A stretch of DNA of 64,000 nucleotides from Zeus faber (Eukaryota > Chordata > Actinopteri > Zeiformes > Zeidae), in the NCBI GenBank assembly GCA_960531495.1, contig OY482848.1:17887458-17951457 (forward strand), in the 5' to 3' direction. Shown here piece by piece: positions 25,736-37,680 of the stretch (the first letter of the stretch is position 1; each line of letters begins with the position of its first letter). Made by a program: the position numbers and the translations under genes. A model generated the notes under the pieces. The model was not told the DNA's origin and made no database searches. It saw only the letters and a list, made by a program, of their open reading frames with translations.

Positions 25736-28037
25736 ACACCTTTGCTGCCAACTCCTGAGCTCCACCAAAGCGTGCACGCTTCGCGCTCTCGTGGCCACGT
25801 GCCAAGACCCAATCAAGAGGGTGTTTTTTCCTTCTCTTCTGCCGCAGTGCTTCTTGCTGCTTTTCGCCCACCGCCGCCGCCGCCCTCCCGCCCTCGGGAC
25901 TTTCCCTGGCATTTTGCAACCTGTCGGACCACCGCTGGCTCCTGTGTCCCACCGCAACAAATAATTCCAAACACAAGCCCCCCCACTGCCGCCTTACATT
26001 GTCCATCCCACTGACCTTTCCTGGAGCTGTGCGTTCTCGCTTCCAGACGTCAAGCAGCGAGGGCGGTGAGGCTGCCGGGCTGTGGTTTAATTTTTTTTAT
26101 TCTATTTTCCTTCCCGAACCTCCCGATAGGGCTCCGCTAAACAAAACAGGCCACATGGGAGCTAGCCCTGGGCCATCATTGCCTCTGCTGAGGCTACGCT
26201 GTCTCTTCATGCCTGTGTTCCCTGTCTCCTGATGTGTGCAGACAGACACAATGGAGGGCCGGGGACGCTGGCACGAGCGACTGAGGCTTTTTCAAGTGGG
26301 GGCGGCGGCCTTTTCCTAAAAGGTAAGACAAATTATTTACAGTTCCTTCTGCACAGCCGGCCAGTTGCTTTTGAGTTATTCTGGGAGGGTTTTTTGTTTT
26401 TTCCCCCCACAAGAGTGAACATGCATTGTTGTGGTCTAGACACAAACAGTGTCTGTTGTAGTGCATCAATAACATTGAAGAAGCTGTGTTTTCACCGCAC
26501 TCACTGTGGGGTGTCAAAGCACCAGGTTCCACATTAATTAGCAAACATTGTGGATCTTATTTGGGAGTGTTTGATGCCTCAATTATTGCCGCTTCATAAC
26601 ATGATTCTTGAATGAACCCTATTGCATTTTTTTCATCTGATTTTAATACCTCACTTTAAGAAGTGTTCTACTGGTAAAAATCCGCAATCCGTAGTATTTG
26701 ACCGTGCCGTGTGGATTCCACGGCAAGTCCCAGAGTTCCAGTTGAAAGGGCAAACATCGTCACCCAACATCCAGGTTGGCTTCGTCACCTTCTTTGCTCG
26801 AAAATACGTCTTGTTGTGGTTGATTCGTCACTTGAGGAATAACGTCTTCATCCGAGAGTGCTCAGAGTTCTTCTTCCACATCATCAGTTTACTGACCACA
26901 ACTTGCTACGCTAGTTAAGGCGGACGCCGCCACCAACAATCACAAGCGTACATAGAGGAGCACATACAGTACAGAATGCAAATACTTTAGAAGGCTGTTT
27001 CTTATAAAGTGCCAGCTAAATAAAGTATGAATTACAGGACAAAAATGGGATAAATAAACAAAATATTCTTGCAGATTACCACTTGTATCTTAATTTGGCC
27101 TGTTTGTACCCTTGTGTTCATAGTGTCCAGAAAATACATCTTACAGGATAGTTTTGTTAACAACCACGACAGCAGTGACATTTCAGCAACATTTCAAGTG
27201 GATTCGGAAGAATCCGCTATATCTTGAATATTGTTCCTCTGCACATAGACGAGGGTTTTTTTTTGTTATGTCACCCAATATCTTCCAGCTGCAACACCCA
27301 AAAGCACTCAATGTGCCATGTTTATTTAGTTTTATCCTTGTGCCGTAGAATGTGCAAATTTTAACACGCACGCACGCACGCACGCACACACGCACACACG
27401 CACCAGACCTTTTATATCGGCCTTCAACAAAGCTTGTATTACTGTCAAGTTGGATTCATTCCATCCCTGATCCCTGGTTTCACTTTTTCCGTGGATGGAC
27501 ATATTCAGAGGTTATCTCAGTTAAGCGAGCCCTATAGCATTTGGAGAGTAGCACTGTTTTATATATCCAATTTATATCCCACGCCGTTGAGGTCTAGTGT
27601 GTCCAAATAATTGTCTGGCTCAGATGAACTGCCTTTGCTGGATCAGATAAAACTCACTCAGTGCTCCCTGGCAAGATAGATGACCACATTTGCATTTTAG
27701 GCTGTCCGTTTTTCGCCGGGCATCGCTTTCTCTTCCTTAGTCTCTCCCTATCCTTACCCTCTCCTCGCATTTTCAAATCTGTGGCCCCCATAAGGGAGCA
27801 CTACATAAATTACCTACATGAATTACTACTAGTCAGGTGCATATTATGCTGTCTAATATATTTTTCACAGTTGGCTGACAGTGGTCTTTAATTAATTGCC
27901 CTGCTTTAAATGGAACTATATTGGGTAGGGCGGACAGTGCCTCACGCAAATAGAACAATTGATTGTGGCTAATGAATAGGCCAAGATTGTAATCTTGCCA
28001 AGCATGTAATGTGACGTCCTTCAGCATTAACATCTCG
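25736..28037. other. intergenic, no gene recognised
   Basis: CG-rich until about 26300, then AT-rich. A (CGCA)n/(CACA) microsatellite lies at about 27366-27402. Short open frames at 26248 and 26622 have no family resemblance. Confidence 0.45.
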
Positions 28038-28702
28038 AAGGGGACCTATTGAGCTTTTCCTTATTTTCTGTCATATTTATAATGTTACAACGTGGGATGT
28101 TCATATTAGACGTGGCCAAAGTGTCCAACAATGATGTCAACTAATGACAAATGAATCGCTGTGAACAAAAACGCTCAGGCTCCAGACCGCGCGGAACGCT
28201 TGGTTTCCTGACGTTTCTTTCCAACTCTGCACGAGCTGACGTCAGCGCGCCGCGGATTTATTTACACGGTCATCTGCTCCATCCCATCCGCTGTGGGTTT
28301 CTCCAAACAAAACCAATGAAAAAAAGAACGTGTTTTTTGTCGCAGATGTATTTATTTCTTTTATTTCTTTTATTTTATTTTGTTTTCCAATGTTTGCATG
28401 AAACAAATAATCCCCGCATCCGAGATTCCCGGTGCGTCGTGGCGCAGTGTCTCCCACAAGCGGAACTTGTGCTCAAACCCCATTGGCTGACAGGACTTGG
28501 GGCCTCAGGAGGGTGGCTCCTCCCACAAAAAAACAAAAACAAAATCAGCCTGTTTTGGAACAAGAGGGTTATAGAGGCATGTTAGAATCACTCCAATGCA
28601 TAATCGGAGTGGTATTTTCAGCAACAAACTTTGAAGACATGTTTTGGGGACCTCAGAGACCTATGTTAACTTGTGTAAAAAGGAGCATAATAGGTCCCCT
28701 TT
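28038..28702. mobile_element. non-autonomous inverted-repeat element (MITE)
   Basis: It begins AAGGGGACCTATTGAGCTTTTCC and ends, in reverse complement, AAAGGGGACCTATTATGCTCC. The right flank is TTAA, the left TCGA, which may be a decayed TTAA target duplication of the piggyBac type. The right-end text (CTCAGAGACCTATG...GGAGCATAATAGGTCC) is a common fish repeat. About 665 bp long, with no transposase. The 144-aa open frame inside is not a gene. Confidence 0.7.
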
Positions 28703-30810
28703 AAGTATGGTCATGTTTAATTGCTGGAAAATAGCTTTGCTGGAAATGAGCTCTCCGATACACAATATCAGCCTGTCATTCTGAATACACTCAAAGTGAA
28801 GCTCTGCGGTTGGAGTTTACACTCATTCCAATCTTTATTCAAACCTCCACTGATATAACTTTTGCTGAATTATATGCTACATACAGTAAGCATCATGTTG
28901 CCATATGAACACCTGGTTGAGAGAGTCCTATTGGATGACGGCTAGTTCCCGTCAATACTAATGGAGGATTTCCTGTAATTGCTACCCCATCTAATTCTTC
29001 CAAAATGTCCTCTGAACCCTTATATTTCTGCCATGGAATGATTTACGGCTCCTAAGCTATATTTTACAAATCAACCACATTTATGAGATATATTTTTAGC
29101 TGTCATCCACTATTTGGGTCTCAGGAATTTCTATATTAAAAGTTTTCTGGATAACGGCATTATAAATGGCAACTTTACATATTCGCCCTGAAAGTCTTCG
29201 TCCTGGCAGTGTTTCTGCCATGATACCTCTTCCACTTTCCTCCACATTCTTTTTCATTTAAATGTGATTCAATGTCATCATAATTCAGCTTTTTTTTGGA
29301 CACTGTATAAAATGAATTTTAGAGTACTGCTTTAAAATGTTTGACTTATTTATTTATTCATTTATTCCAATTAGTGTCAGCTCACGTCACGCTAGACATC
29401 AACTTTTTGGCATAATATTCTTCCTGGCCCTTCGTACTTCGTACAGGTGTTCACTTTTCTGCAAAGTGCATCTTTCCTAACACTCCATTCATTGACACAC
29501 CTATCATAGCATCCTCCTGAGGGATATGAGGGATAACAGAGGCTTTCTGTCTCTATTACTTTCAAAAATTCACTAAAATTGCGCAGTGCGCAGCCCTAAA
29601 AAATAGATCTTGGTCTGTGCCGGTATTGGCACTAAACGGAACGCGCAAAATAACTGATTAGCAGGAGCAGCAAAATATTTAGAGTGGGGTGTGATTTTAC
29701 ATGCCTTATTCATAGTTTTCATTTTTCTTCATGAATTTTGACATGATTTGAACTTCCTCCACAAATCTGCGAGAAGTGGAATGATAAATGACTCTTGACA
29801 TCGGTGACAACCGCAAATGCCTTTCCAAAGGTGGCCAATGGTGTTTGTTCGCCATCGGCTTAAGCTGCACTGGGAGCTGGAATGCAAGTCGTGTCTCATA
29901 ATGGAAAGCTAACAACATCCCGCGAGCCCTTGGCTCACACTGACAGTGACGGACAGATAGAATCTGTTGATTGCGTATGGCTTCCTACGAGATAGCATTG
30001 CCAGTCCTGCTTATGAGAAAGTATCAGATTTAATTTGGAGAGCCGAGATTTTCAAGGTGTATTTTTCTTCTTTTTTTTTAGCTAAAATATTTCCAAAACA
30101 GTTCGATTTTTCTATTGGTTTGGCTCGATTGCGAGATGAGACTCACTGAGAACAGCATGTTGAGTAAAGCAACCAATCATGTAATACCTCAACATTTGAT
30201 GAATGATGTATGAATGAAACAACACGGGGTGCACTGCGAGTGTTGACAGACACACCTTTCATCAGTTTTATTTTCGCTGCAGGCCGTGCAGGCGAGTCCT
30301 TCCCTCCAGGGGTGAAAGAAGTTGAGAGATTAGCTCCACGTTGAAACAACCTGGATGGAAATAATGTACGTTGTGTCATTATTCATTCTCCCTGCTGTCA
30401 ATATGAAGTATTACCATGTCCTCCCTTCCTGACGAGCTCTCACTGAACCCACATGGGGCCTTTCGTTCAACTGCTCTTCCGTTTGCCGTGCTGTTAAATG
30501 GCTCATTAGTAAGGCGGAGGTGTCACGTACTGAAGGACAAATGGATTGGCTTTGCAGCTTTGCCTACGCTGTCCTATACATGACCGATGCAGGGTGATGG
30601 CCCATGTTCTTAGGCTCTCCAATGATCTGAAGTTAGTGTTACAACACCAATTTTTCTTTGTTAATTATTTTACATTTTGGTGTTATTCCAGGCCATCTCT
30701 ATGAAAGCGTCCTTGAGATTTTGTAAATAGACCCCTGGGTGTTCTGGCTTTGCCTCCAAATCTGTCTCCCGTGGACCTCGCGTGGAAATTGGCAACGAGC
30801 TTCGTCATTA
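28703..30810. other. AT-rich intergenic, nothing recognised
   Basis: No coding exon, RNA gene or repeat family was recognised. Confidence 0.5.
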
Positions 30811-30815
30811 AATAC

Positions 30816-31126
30816 TGTGGTGTGGGGATGGTGTGGCTGGAGCAGCCACACCTGACCTGGATCTAGGTAATTGGGGGCCCAGGATCAGAGTGGCTGCATA
30901 CCTGTTGCTCATTGGTTGGTCTAACAAGCAACAGGTAAAGCCCCCATCCCCACACACACTCAGGAGAGGAGCCCTGTCATGCCACATGTCTATCTGCTCC
31001 TGGGCTTATTCCAACTAGTCCTCTCTCTACAATAAACTGGTGTCTACAACCCTGTCTTCTGTGTCTCTGTGCCCGGGGTCCCTGAACACGCCACTTGGAT
31101 GGCATGTGGCAGGCCAAACTGCCACA
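30816..31126 (+). repeat. solo LTR, same family as 7298-7599
   Basis: The 311-bp unit starts TGTGGTGTGGGGATGG and ends AAACTGCCACA. It shares long blocks with the copy in the gab1 intron, for example GCAACAGGTA, CTCTCTACAATAAA and CATGTGGCAGGC. It is flanked by AATAC (30811-30815) and AATAG (31127-31131), a 5-bp duplication with one change. ACAATAAA lies near 31030. Confidence 0.87.
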
Positions 31127-31131
31127 AATAG

Positions 31132-34100
31132 TTTTTGAAATGGGGAATGGAATTTCAATCAATTCATTGACCAAGTTAATGAATGAATATAAGTACAACA
31201 AATAGAACACCACCAAGTATATAGTTTTGGTTTAAAAAAGACAGAGAAAAAATATTGTCACATACTTATTATTTAAATTCTGTTGGGTGCAGTACTATCA
31301 CCAAATGGATCTACAGAGCAAATCCTTTTTTTTTTTTTTTTTTCATCGCAATGTTTACCTTTGGAAATGTGAAGTCGTAGCAAAAACGTTCATGTCATTC
31401 CACACTCAAGAATCTCTCCAGAATTTTCTCTCAGCGTATCTCTCTTTTTCCCTCTCCTGCATCTATACATACACACCCTATACTTTTCTCTGGCTGCCAT
31501 TATTCATCAGTCCAGAGATGGGAACAGAGATTCACTTTGGGAGTTCCAATGTCGAAGAGAAAACTTTGTATTCACAAAATGAAATAATTGACTGCTGTAA
31601 ATTCTGTCGGGAGGCCCTGTCTTCTCCACTTAGGATTTGGGAGATCTCTACCCGATAAATGTCGATAGGATCTTCCATTCTGGCAGCAATGTGGGGCTCT
31701 CCATCCTCTCCCGCCTGAAATGTCAAAGCCTGATGTCTATGTCAGTTTGGCCTTGGTAAAAGCCCAAGAGGAGCTTGCAACAGTAAACATAAGTTAAACA
31801 ATAGCCTTGTCTTCTTAAATGTGAGTGTGGCCTTGACAACATGTTGTGCTCAAGTATTGCATCAAAACAGATTAAGCTGGAGAGATGTGCTGCAGTATCG
31901 CCTTCGCTTCCTTGTGAATTTCCTTCAGTGTTTCCTTCAGCCTACACCAGGAGTTTAATTTCTTTGTCTAGCCTCACATCTGCCTCGCCGTCCCATGGTG
32001 AAACCTATCTTTCTAGCAAACTACCTGCATACTGTGATATTTCCGAACACTCTAAATATAGCAATTTTTCATTTTTTCCCCCCAAAGGCAAAACAACATC
32101 CAGGTAGACGGAGCTTTACACTCACTCAGTCATTGAAATTCATGAGCAAAGTGGGGGAACAAACAAAGCAAATTTTTCAAGAGCAGGTTCACGAGCGTTG
32201 AACCATCTGTAAAAGCTGTTCAGATGAATACACATGAAATAAATGTTAACTCTGCTGACAGGCTATTAATAATGCCCTCAATGTTTGATTTAGAGGGAGG
32301 CAACGGGATGTGCCAGGGGAGATGGGAATGCTATTAGTGGGCATAAGGAGGAGAGGCCTTATCTTTGGCTAACTGATGTCTTTTGGGCTCCTCGGCCCCC
32401 TCAGGTTGCTTTGGTCTTCTCGTTATCACAGGTGATGCACGCCAGGCAGCTTAGCCAACCCCACAAGATCAGTTAAATTATGTCATACTGGTGACTCTGG
32501 TATCGATTACATCCTCAAATGACTAACTATGATCCGCCGAATCGGACTCGATGCTCTGCTTAGGGACTAAATTAGTGTGGCGAGTCTGGCTTCAAGTCTA
32601 AAGATGCGGCTACTGTAGATGGTGATTGACTTTCTAATTTGCTACTACCACCTGGAATTGCATGTACGAGCATCCTCAAAGTTGGTCCCCACTCCACTCC
32701 ATTGATTGCCACTGACGCATCAACCAAAAATATTTCTCTGATGACAAATTTGGCGTTTCATAATTTAGTTATAGAGTGGATTTTCAAAGTAAATATTTGT
32801 CCGGTGTGTGTAAAAATTTCAGAAGGCTGGAAAAAAAGTGATGGAGGAATACGATCAACATTTGCAAATACTTTGGGGCATTACCTGTTGTGAGCCCCCA
32901 TGACGCATGGGGGATTGATGCAGTGTTGATGCTTTAAGCTGTTGGTTTATCAAGCAAGGGAAACGGCTGATGTTCACATCCTGTGGCCCCCAAACACTTT
33001 TCTGTGTCTGTTGTTTGTCTGTTGAGACCCAGCATGGAGAATGGCTCGCCTGGTTGTGGTGAAGCTCAACACGAGGGATTAGGAGTTTGAGAGGATGCAC
33101 TTTTCCCCCTAACCCTGCTAGCACTGCTGTACTTCAGTTCGCTCTTTGAGAAGCAGTTTTATCCTGTGCTAATGGAGCCAATTTCTCACGCAGTTTAACT
33201 CATTACAATGTAGTGGTTTTTCACTTAATTAAAAACGGGAGCATAGGTTTGGTAAGTGAGACATTTTCCTCTATTTATATTGTAATGATACATTTTTAGT
33301 ACTTTATTTCTAAGTAAACATCATGTAAATAGCAGGCCATGAAATTAATCTCGAACATTAAGGATGTGTACCCCACGGCAGTATAAAATGGTATAAATAT
33401 AATGATATGATATGCTAGATTTACATACAGAGAGAGTACGAGGAGAGTAAGAGTTTAGTTGGGATAAGTAATGGAGATAACTTCAAAGCCATGCAGAATA
33501 TGCACAGCAATGCATTACGCTGTCACGGTGAGGAAGTAGTTATATAGGCCCATTCCCACTGGGGGACACTGCCTATTATTAGACAATGTTCAGAAGGAGC
33601 CGTCATGGATTAAAGCTTCGCAGGAGTCAGGATGCTCTTGAAATGGAGATGGTTTGATTAGCGTACAGTACATCCAGCCGAGCCAGCTATTACATCGAGT
33701 ATCAGGATGAACAGAGGATTTCAATCCACTCCAAGCTTTGTTTGCAAATCCTAATAATACCCCAACAATAGCGTTGTATTTGATCTAGCACCATGCTCCA
33801 CTCTTTATTTTTCGTGGAAACTCCTGTATTTCAAAGCGCTGAAACCTGGGTTTTTGAATCCTAATTAGGACTAAGCAGCAGTCTGAGCTGGATCTCTTTT
33901 CAAAGTAAGGGCAATGAATGTAACAGGATTGAAACCCGACCCAAATTGTCTGCTCTTCTCACCACAGAACCTAAAACTCCATGGTACCATGGGCATTTCT
34001 CCTTTGAATTTCAACCCATTGACATCGATAAGTGTAAGTGTAAACATATCATTTTAATAAACTGTGTGATGCCACTTCCAGACACTTTTGGACGGTAGTA

Positions 34101-34960
34101 AAAATAATCCAAACTGTTGTATGGCATGGGTCTAGCAGTTCAGCTGATGTGTTTGTTCTAGAGCGTCACTCATGCCTGTTAAAGTTTCAGGAAATGAATT
34201 AATAAACAACTTCCTGTAGGTGTCAACCAACCTTTGTGTTCGACAGTTGCGTTCTTTCAGAAGAAAAACATTTTTCAACCTAAAACTGTTTTTTTAAATG
34301 CAACATCCTATGCTCTAAGAAAGGGGCTGTGTGTTTCATACGACAGAGGAGGAGGTGCTTTACGTTCTTTATGATTAATGTTCAGCAAATGCTGGCTTTA
34401 AATGCATTGCCATCATAACATTTTACTCATTGCTGCCAATGTAGCAGGTTGTGTCAACATTATTGTTTAACACACAATTTACTACACCATGGCCATAGTA
34501 ATCTAGTCCGCAGAACAAATTCTCAGCGTGAAACATCACAGTGTCTACTCACCTTATCAGGTTAATTTCTACATGTGCCTTTCTCCCTAGGGTGTGGCTT
34601 TGTGAATGCTATGAGATGTAAAATGACAGGCTTTACTCAACCTTCAGAGTTGGCCGTTGAAGTGACATCTTTACCTGTAGCTCCAGCTTTGTCTCCATAG
34701 GAGAATTGGAATGGATTGGACTCAGAGGTACACAATCAAAGGATTGTAAAAGGATGGTCTCTTAAAAATGTAATGTATCTTATTAATAACAATACCAAAC
34801 TCCTGTCACATCTATTTCTGCTAGTGGGCGGCAATATTGGCACCCGTCGTCAATCACGTTACAGGCAAACTGTTACTGACTGCGGACAAGTCGCATGAAT
34901 GCCCTTTGTCACTCAAAATGCATTCACAGAAATTAAAGTTTAATGTGTAATTTCCTTCTC
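31132..34960. other. AT-rich intergenic, nothing recognised
   Basis: No coding exon or repeat family was recognised. The segment reads as single-copy-like DNA, so conserved non-coding elements are possible but cannot be judged from one genome. Confidence 0.45.
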
Positions 34961-34974
34961 AGTCAATATATCTG

Positions 34975-35470
34975 ACCGACAGCCGCCTCCTGCACCCCAA
35001 CCCTCACCCACGACAGCGACCGCCCTCCTAGGGGCCCCCGAAGGCACCTGGCGGCCAGAAAGCCCCAGTGCTCAAAGTGTGCTGCTGGCAATTGCAGTTG
35101 GGGCGTGGGGGTGCGAGTCCTCCAAGCATGTCCAACCTGAATCACTTGCACCCCTCCTGTCCTGCAGACCCTGGTCTGGTGGAGTGTTGTTCGGAGTGAG
35201 ATTTGTGTGCGAGACCGGACGAGAAGCACGTCGGGGCAGGAGCGTGACGGGTAAGATCGCAGCCGCCCGCCGCATCCCCACCCACATAGCTCGCACCCTA
35301 CCCGTTTGCAAGCCCGAGACCTATTGTGTGGTGTATGTACTGAGTTTGAGTTCTGGCACTAGGAGAGATAGGCAAAGCACAACCAGATCAACGCAGGGGT
35401 GCTGCAGGCCAGGCAGCGGCCACAGGGACCCCAGGAGGAATGTAGGGACCGACCGTGCCCCTGTGAACTC
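34975..35470. other. isolated GC-rich island in AT-rich DNA
   Basis: About 0.5 kb with sharply higher GC and CpG content (for example CGTCGGGGCAGGAGCGTGAC), bordered by AT-rich DNA. Frames on both strands stay open for 60-170 codons without any domain I recognise. It could be a retroposon fragment or a small CpG island. Confidence 0.5.
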
Positions 35471-37069
35471 TCTCTCACTCTCTTTTACCCAAATTGATAA
35501 TGCCTTCCTCATTTTGTCTCATGGTTGTTTAGATTTTTACTTTTCTTCTGGTGCTGGTGTTGATGGGTTTTTGCAAACATAGGTTTTATGCTCCTCCAAA
35601 TTACTTAGGAAGTCAAAGATTTTAGTTGTTTATGTTGAAGGCAAGTAAACCTCTGTTTACGCTGCTCTGAGGAAACCCAATCGATGGGGAGAGCTCTCCA
35701 GGATGCATCCTGATTGCCCCTGGATTGAAGAGCCTCTCCACCACATGGCCATTCCCAGAAGACACCGAGCGAGGCATATGGTCCACTGCCCTCAGTGCTC
35801 CTAATCTCAATTCTTTAGGGTTTAAGGGCTCCTCTATTTTTCATCACAACATACAATAAGCAGACTAATCATGTGGCACAAGACATCATACCCTTGCACC
35901 TGTTCTTTCAATCCAAAGAAGAATTGAAAGTGGAAAGGTGCTGACATGAGACTGATTGTTACAAATGGCATGGGATACCTTTATTAAGTTTTGGGTCAAG
36001 TGTTCATTAATTTTACAGGTACAATAATTATAAATTGATTTTGACAGTAATGGCCTCCAAATTAATCTCAAGGATTAACATGGAATGAATTTGCAAGGCT
36101 GAAAACATTCATGTTAAATTGACCTTATATGTACACCATTTAAATGTCAGCATGTTAAATAACTTATAGTAATGTCAAATGAAGATCAGAGGTCCCAAAT
36201 TAAGATTGGTAACATAGGTTTAGGGTCTGGTGTACTGTGTATGATTCTTATTATTGGGTAGAATATTTCTGCAACTCTCATTTTAGTGCTGAGGGGGTGT
36301 GAAGACGCACTCAACATTATGTTTCCACATCTTGTTTTTCTGCTGAAACTCCACCCACGATGTCATTGTAGTCATAGAAATTAGAGGTACAGTATAAGTC
36401 ATCTTTCAGTACAGGCTTTAACAAGATATTGCGTGCCTAGCATATTGTTTCTTGAACAAGGCGATTTTCTGAACGTTGCAACTGTCATGTTCTGTGAACA
36501 CCGCGCTCATAATGTTTGATTTGAAAAAAAAGCGCAGAGCCCAGATTTGTTCAGATGAAAGTGCTGAATATAAAAAAAAAACCCTTGTCTTATTTTGGTA
36601 TTCTTATAACCCGCAATTATCCCCGTTTTCTGAAATACTTTCACAATACAATGTCAGTCACAACGTTGGGCGGAGCAGAAACGTTGTGTTGACCGGGAAT
36701 TTCAGCCCGTGCTATCTTTTCAGTGTGACCTTGATGGAAACCAACAAAATTTGAAGTCCAGTGTCTCCGAGGAAGATCCAAGCCGTTTGATTCACTGTGT
36801 ATGATAAGACATCGCTCGCCCTCACACAGCGATTGTTGATCCAGCGACTGCAAGGGCTCTCTCTTTGCACCAAAATATCATCAAACTGCCATAAAAATGT
36901 CATTGTGTTAAATGTTACGCATTGGCCTTTAGGGAACATGCTCTTCGTGATTAACACATCTTTGACTGGCGGTAAGGCCCGCTTTCATTTTAGTCTGCAG
37001 TCATTTAAGGACTTGGCAGGTATTGTTTCTTTCAAAGGTTAATAGCGTACTGCATTGGCAATCATATAG
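35471..37069. other. AT-rich intergenic, nothing recognised
   Basis: No gene or repeat family was recognised. Confidence 0.45.
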
Positions 37070-37082
37070 AATATATATATAA

Positions 37083-37120
<38 letters not shown>

Positions 37121-37680
37121 TCTTCACCATCCATTAATAGATTGGATTATATTGGATAATATTGTATAAAAAAAAGCAATGCACAGTTAATTAGTCGATC
37201 TGCGTGGTGATAGCATTTTTATTTTAAATTGTAAATATGAACTAATATTATTATAACAGTTGTATAACACTATTCCATAATAAATGGCTGGCATTGAGGA
37301 ACCATTCTGCCAACCTGTTTTACTGCTTTACTTTAGTCAGCCACAGGCCTAGCTGTTTTGCTAAAGGCAATTTATAAACAGTTGCCTTGAGCAAATTTTG
37401 GCATTATATATTAATAATACTAATAATAGCATATGTAATTAGAACTGCAGAATCCACAGTGGTCCCTACATTCCCCAGATCCACCACTTCTTCTCATGGC
37501 TGTCATAATATATAAGCACTAAAGTTCATTTATCTGAAGGGGAGCTGTTATATATATATATGTACATATCTATCTACATATATACATATATATATACATA
37601 TCTACATATATACATACAGTATATATATATAAAAACATATCTACATATATATATATATATATAGATACATAGATAGATAG
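37070..37680. repeat. (TA)n and TATACA-type low-complexity tracts
   Basis: (TA)n at about 37070-37118, and a mixed ATATAT/ACATATAT tract at about 37548-37680, with AT-rich unique DNA between them. Confidence 0.85.

Noticed and set aside
25559..26014. 151-codon Ser/Pro/Leu-rich frame and its Arg/Glu-rich antisense frames
   Set aside because: Both arise from the C/T-rich tract. No splice or domain evidence.
26248..26320. ATG-started short frame MEGRGRWHERLRLF considered as a first exon
   Set aside because: It reaches a stop after about 22 codons without a donor site in frame, and no similarity was recognised.
26700..26920. Short acidic peptide on - (SDEDVIPQVTNQ) resembling the acidic N-terminus of domesticated transposases
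   Set aside because: Only 33 codons between stops, no neighbouring transposase domain and no splice context. Resemblance in an acidic low-complexity stretch is weak evidence.
35079..35582. 167-codon frame on + in the GC island
   Set aside because: No domain recognised. Overlapping open frames on - and the GC composition explain it.
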